A stretch of 9,820 nucleotides of DNA from Armatimonadota bacterium (lineage in GTDB: Bacteria; Armatimonadota; Fimbriimonadia; Fimbriimonadales; Fimbriimonadaceae), in assembly GCA_023428805.1 (NCBI GenBank), contig JAEYWW010000272.1, positions 1-9,820 of the forward strand, read 5' to 3'. The notes under the pieces are model-generated. The model was not told the origin of the DNA. It saw only the letters and a program-made list of their open reading frames with translations, and made no database searches. Both the position numbers and the translations under genes were made by a program. Of this stretch, positions 6,800 to 9,820 are shown piece by piece; positions within the stretch are counted from its first letter, which is position 1, and the number at the start of each line of letters is the position of its first letter.

Positions 6800-7997
6800 T
6801 TTACCCTTGATGCTCGCGGCATTTGCCGCCAGCCTTTTCGGGCTTTTCGCGATTTGGGATTCCGGCTACGCCCGCGCGGCGGAGAAGGGGGCGATCATGC
6901 CTGCGGAAGTCTTCAAGCAGGCGATCTGGCTTGCCATCGCCCTTGGCGTCGGAATTTTCGCGACAACTTGGCACCAGGGGGTGTGGCGAAAGTGGGGCTG
7001 GCCCGCTCTGATTCTTTCGGTGCTTTGTCTCGGGCTCGTTCTTGTTCCAGGTCTTGGAAAGGAGATCGGAGGCGCGAAGCGATGGATCGAAGTTGGTCCG
7101 GTGACGATGCAGCCTGCGGAGTTCGTCAAGCTCGGCGTGATCCTGTTCCTGGCGGGGGCTCTCGCCTACCGCAAGCCGATGCCCACTCTCCCAAAGAAAA
7201 GACTTCTCTGGTTCGAGAAGCTGGACTGGGTCACATTTCCGCTGATTGCGCGAAGCTGGCCGATCATCATTGCTGGCCTCGCCTTTGTCGGCATTGAGTT
7301 GATCACCCAAGACCTTGATACTGCCGCCGCACTGGTGGTTGTGATGCTGGGCATGATGCTGATTGCGGGAGTCAAATGGACACGTGTCGGATTCCTGGTC
7401 CTGCTGCTGGGCGCGGGCGCGATGATCATGACCAAGCAGCAGGACTATCGCGACAGCCGAATTTCCGCTCACTACCAGCGGTGGGAACCGGAGAATCGAG
7501 ACGATATTGGGTATCAGGCAACCATTTCGGAGTCGGGTCATGCCTCAGGCGGCATCTTTGGGGTGGGCCTGGGAGAGGGGCGGTCCAAGCATATTCTGCC
7601 CGTGGCCACGACCGACTTCATCATGGCGACAGTGGCCGAAGAGTTCGGCCTTGCGGGTTCATTGAGCATCCTGTTTCTCCTTGGCTTCATCGTATGGAGG
7701 CTCATGTCGCTCGCTGCGAAAGCAGACATGCACCCGCGGCTGATCTTGGGAGGGGCTGCGATCTGGATTGGAGCCCAGACCGTCGCCAATATGGCGATGG
7801 CCAACGCGTCGCTGCCCACGATGGGAATTCCGCTTCCTTTTGTTTCGGCTGGAGGGTCCAGCCTGATTGCGCTCTGGCTCGTCATTGGTGCGGGTTTGGG
7901 AGCTCTTGTGCCTGCGCCGGTGAAGGAGGAGGCGCGTCGTCATGCGACTCGTCGTAACGGGTGGAGGAACGGGCGGCCACGCGTATCCCGCGCTTGA
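6774..7997 (+). CDS. ftsW: FtsW-type SEDS peptidoglycan glycosyltransferase
   Basis: Polytopic SEDS protein that polymerises lipid II into glycan strands at the septum, partnered with FtsI. Its 407 residues are mostly hydrophobic helices. GAKRWIEVGPVTMQPAEFVK is the family GxxRW...QPSE signature, with Ala replacing Ser. YRDSRISAHYQRW and GYQATISESG are followed by GIFGVGLGEG and LPVATTDFIMATVAEEFGL. Asp281 in TDFI corresponds to the catalytic SEDS aspartate. NMAMANASLPTMGIPLPFVS and GGSSLIA complete the C-terminal signature. The loop after about residue 128 is charged and roughly a dozen residues longer than in E. coli FtsW. The C-terminal tail is strongly basic (RRHATRRNGWRNGRPR) and is encoded by DNA shared with the start of murG. 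RodA is the alternative SEDS assignment, but the position between murD and murG supports FtsW. Confidence 0.94.
   Translation: MKDRTSAIDLPLMLAAFAASLFGLFAIWDSGYARAAEKGAIMPAEVFKQAIWLAIALGVGIFATTWHQGVWRKWGWPALILSVLCLGLVLVPGLGKEIGGAKRWIEVGPVTMQPAEFVKLGVILFLAGALAYRKPMPTLPKKRLLWFEKLDWVTFPLIARSWPIIIAGLAFVGIELITQDLDTAAALVVVMLGMMLIAGVKWTRVGFLVLLLGAGAMIMTKQQDYRDSRISAHYQRWEPENRDDIGYQATISESGHASGGIFGVGLGEGRSKHILPVATTDFIMATVAEEFGLAGSLSILFLLGFIVWRLMSLAAKADMHPRLILGGAAIWIGAQTVANMAMANASLPTMGIPLPFVSAGGSSLIALWLVIGAGLGALVPAPVKEEARRHATRRNGWRNGRPRVSRA
7923..7932 (+). promoter_or_regulatory. Strong Shine-Dalgarno site for murG
   Basis: AAGGAGGAGG lies 9 nt upstream of the ATG at 7942, within the ftsW coding region. 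It fixes the murG start inside ftsW and would allow independent initiation in addition to coupling. Confidence 0.85.
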
Positions 7998-9039
7998 GGT
8001 CGCCAAAGGCGGCGTCGCGCAGGGAGACGAGGTCCATTTTTGGGGCTCGCTTCGCGGCCCAGAAAAAGGGTTGTCCGAAAAGGCGGGGCTTGTCTTCTGC
8101 GGTTTTGCCAGCCAGCCTGTCTACAAGGTCTACACGCCCGCAGGCATCCAATCATTGCTCCGTCTGCTGAAGGCATCGGGTCAGGCTCGACGAAAGCTCG
8201 AAGACCTGAGGCCAAATGCCATCTTCTCAACGGGCGGGTATGCGTCCGCTCCCGTTGTGCGGGCGGCGCAGAAGCTGGGAATCCCGTTCGTCATTCATGA
8301 GCAGAACTCCTCTCCGGGACGAACCAACAAAATTCTCGGCCAGTCGGCCAGGGCGGTCTGCACGGTTTTTCAAGGCGCGGAGCCGCACTTCCCCAAAGGG
8401 CGTGTCCACCGCACGGGCATGCCGATTCGGGCTGAGTTTCGCGCGGCCGACCAGGGGCGTTTGCAGTTTGAAGAGGGCAACGGACGCGGAATGCGCCCGC
8501 TTGTTCTCGTCATGGGCGGGTCGCAGGGGAGCGCGGCTTTGAATGATGCCGCGCTCGCAACGGCTGTCCGCATGGCGCGCACCGAAGTCGAATGGCTCCA
8601 TATCACCGGAACCAAGCATTTTGAAAGCACGATGGCGTCGAAGGAAAAGATGGCGATCAAGTCGGAGTACGACATCCGCCCCTACATCGAATCATCTCAG
8701 ATGGCCGACGCCATGTTCTCCTGCTCGCTTGCGGTCTGCCGTTCGGGAGCGGGGACTCTGACCGAGCTGGCGGTGCTGCGGAAGCCTGCCATTCTCGTGC
8801 CATATCCCTACGCGCACAGTCAGCATCAGTTGAGGAATGCAGAGGAGTTCCAGGCGATGGGCGCTGCGGAAGTGCTCGTTCAAGACGATCTCCACGCCGC
8901 GGGTTTGGAGGGCAGGATTCTTGCCTGGCTCAACGACGCTGATCGCCAGCGCCACGCCCAGCAAGCCCTTGCGGCATGGGATATCGTGGACAGTGTGCCG
9001 CGCATTTTGAAGATCGTCAAGGAGGCCGCTCAAGCATGA
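7942..9039 (+). CDS. murG: UDP-GlcNAc:undecaprenyl-PP-MurNAc-pentapeptide GlcNAc transferase
   Basis: Membrane-associated GT-B glycosyltransferase (family GT28) on the cytoplasmic face, converting lipid I to lipid II. Its 365 residues are normal. The N-terminal domain begins with GGGTGGHAYPALE at residues 7-19, the glycine-rich lipid I/phosphate loop. STGGYASAPVV and HEQNSSPGRTNKILG follow, then TGMPIRAEF in place of the usual NPVR. The C-terminal domain has MGGSQGSAALND and CRSGAGTLTELAVLRKPAILVPYP, where Glu275 corresponds to the family residue that binds the GlcNAc-nucleotide ribose, and then HSQHQLRNAEEF. The ATG fits the family N-terminus and has a strong Shine-Dalgarno site. The gene overlaps ftsW by 56 nt and murC by 4 nt (ATGA). 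Confidence 0.97.
   Translation: MRLVVTGGGTGGHAYPALEVAKGGVAQGDEVHFWGSLRGPEKGLSEKAGLVFCGFASQPVYKVYTPAGIQSLLRLLKASGQARRKLEDLRPNAIFSTGGYASAPVVRAAQKLGIPFVIHEQNSSPGRTNKILGQSARAVCTVFQGAEPHFPKGRVHRTGMPIRAEFRAADQGRLQFEEGNGRGMRPLVLVMGGSQGSAALNDAALATAVRMARTEVEWLHITGTKHFESTMASKEKMAIKSEYDIRPYIESSQMADAMFSCSLAVCRSGAGTLTELAVLRKPAILVPYPYAHSQHQLRNAEEFQAMGAAEVLVQDDLHAAGLEGRILAWLNDADRQRHAQQALAAWDIVDSVPRILKIVKEAAQA
9019..9025 (+). promoter_or_regulatory. Strong Shine-Dalgarno site for murC
   Basis: AAGGAGG lies 10 nt upstream of the ATG at 9036, within the 3' end of murG. It supports the murC start that overlaps the murG stop as ATGA. Confidence 0.85.
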
Positions 9040-9820
9040 GAAAGCCCGAGGAGATCAGCCAGTTTTCGCAGACGGATGCGCTGAATGACGCCTCAGGCTT
9101 TTTCTTGGTCGGCATCGGCGGCGCGGGAATGAGCGGCGTGGCGCGAATGCTGCGTACACGCGGACATCGGGTGCGCGGAACCGACTCGACATCGTCGCCA
9201 TTGCTGGATGAACTGGCTGGCCTGGGAATCGAAGTCCATATCGGCCATACCGGCGACTTCATCGAACCCGGGGACGCGGTGATCCTGACCGATGCGATCG
9301 ATCTGAATCGAAGCCCGGAGGTGGCTCGCGCCAGAGAGTTGGGATGTTCGCTTTTCCGGCGGTCGCAGGCTCTCGCCTGGCTTTTGCGGGGCAGGAAGAC
9401 CATTGCAGTAACTGGCACGCATGGCAAAACGACGACGACGGGGATGGTCGCAGCGGGTCTGCGGGCCGCCGGGCTCGACCCAATCATCGTCGTGGGCGCG
9501 GAAGTGCCGGAATTCGGGTCTTCGGTGGTCGAAGGGAATGGCGACTGGGCGGTGATTGAGGCTTGCGAAGCCTACGAGAGCTACCGCGATTTCGAGCCGC
9601 ACATTGCAGTTCTGACCAATCTTGAACTCGATCACATCGATTATCACAAGAATTGGGAAAACCTGCTCGCGTCGATGCGATCCTTCCTCGGCAAGGTGCC
9701 GGAGGATGGAGCGTTCGTAGTCTCTGATGACAGCGGAGCCCAGGAAGCTGCCGACGGGCTGAATCGAAGGCGTGTGGATTACGCGCTCTCCACCTTCACT
9801 CGATTGAGCGGACACGACGA
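9036..9820 (+). CDS. murC: UDP-N-acetylmuramate--L-alanine ligase (3' partial)
   Basis: First Mur ligase of the pathway, adding L-Ala to UDP-MurNAc in the cytoplasm. The frame is open from 9036 to the window end, giving 261 complete codons of an expected 450-490. Its end, including the C-terminal domain, lies outside the window. About 21 residues precede FFLVGIGGAGMSGVA (Gly-rich UDP-MurNAc loop, residues 22-36), as in E. coli MurC. The ATP loop GTHGKTT is at residues 127-133 with Lys131, and its His is typical of MurC. The next motif reads EACEAYESY (from residue 175) instead of the common EADESDxSF, keeping the two glutamates. TNLELDHIDYH contains His200. Mpl, the murein tripeptide ligase, shares these motifs, but the position after murG and the short N-terminal lead favour MurC. 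The genes ddl, ftsQ, ftsA and ftsZ might follow outside the window. Confidence 0.95.
   Translation, partial: MRKPEEISQFSQTDALNDASGFFLVGIGGAGMSGVARMLRTRGHRVRGTDSTSSPLLDELAGLGIEVHIGHTGDFIEPGDAVILTDAIDLNRSPEVARARELGCSLFRRSQALAWLLRGRKTIAVTGTHGKTTTTGMVAAGLRAAGLDPIIVVGAEVPEFGSSVVEGNGDWAVIEACEAYESYRDFEPHIAVLTNLELDHIDYHKNWENLLASMRSFLGKVPEDGAFVVSDDSGAQEAADGLNRRRVDYALSTFTRLSGHD

Overview
The window is a single uninterrupted block of eight plus-strand genes for peptidoglycan precursor synthesis and septal wall assembly: ftsI (5' end cut off), murE, murF, mraY, murD, ftsW, murG and murC (3' end cut off). This is the classical dcw (division and cell wall) order seen in Escherichia coli and many other bacteria. 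There is no non-coding stretch longer than 3 nt. Neighbouring genes overlap by 4 to 56 nt or, at mraY/murD, are 3 nt apart, which indicates one operon with extensive translational coupling. I see no internal promoter, terminator, RNA gene or mobile-element gene.

The genes cover consecutive steps. MurC, MurD, MurE and MurF add L-Ala, D-Glu, meso-diaminopimelate and D-Ala-D-Ala to UDP-MurNAc in the cytoplasm. MraY moves phospho-MurNAc-pentapeptide onto undecaprenyl phosphate (lipid I) and MurG adds GlcNAc (lipid II). FtsW polymerises lipid II at the septum and FtsI crosslinks the new strands. The DNPR motif in MurE predicts meso-diaminopimelate peptidoglycan.

The organism is a GC-rich bacterium. 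Several proteins deviate from proteobacterial and firmicute consensus: MurD has NNSMCTN instead of NDSKATN, MraY has HHG instead of HHH, and MurC has EACEAY instead of EADESD. This suggests a less studied phylum. Armatimonadota (Fimbriimonadia-like) is my low-confidence guess; it rests on general impression and not on a search.

The most unusual item is inside murE (about 2270-2425). MurE is about 50 residues longer than usual, and the extra segment is encoded by a GC-rich, palindromic, REP-like DNA element that keeps the reading frame open. Other points of interest are the altered conserved residues of MurD, mraY and murD sharing a frame across a single UAG, a low-GC patch in mraY, and a 56-nt ftsW/murG overlap in which the MurG nucleotide-sugar loop DNA also encodes a basic FtsW tail. 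The pathway itself is well known; I found no new multi-gene system.
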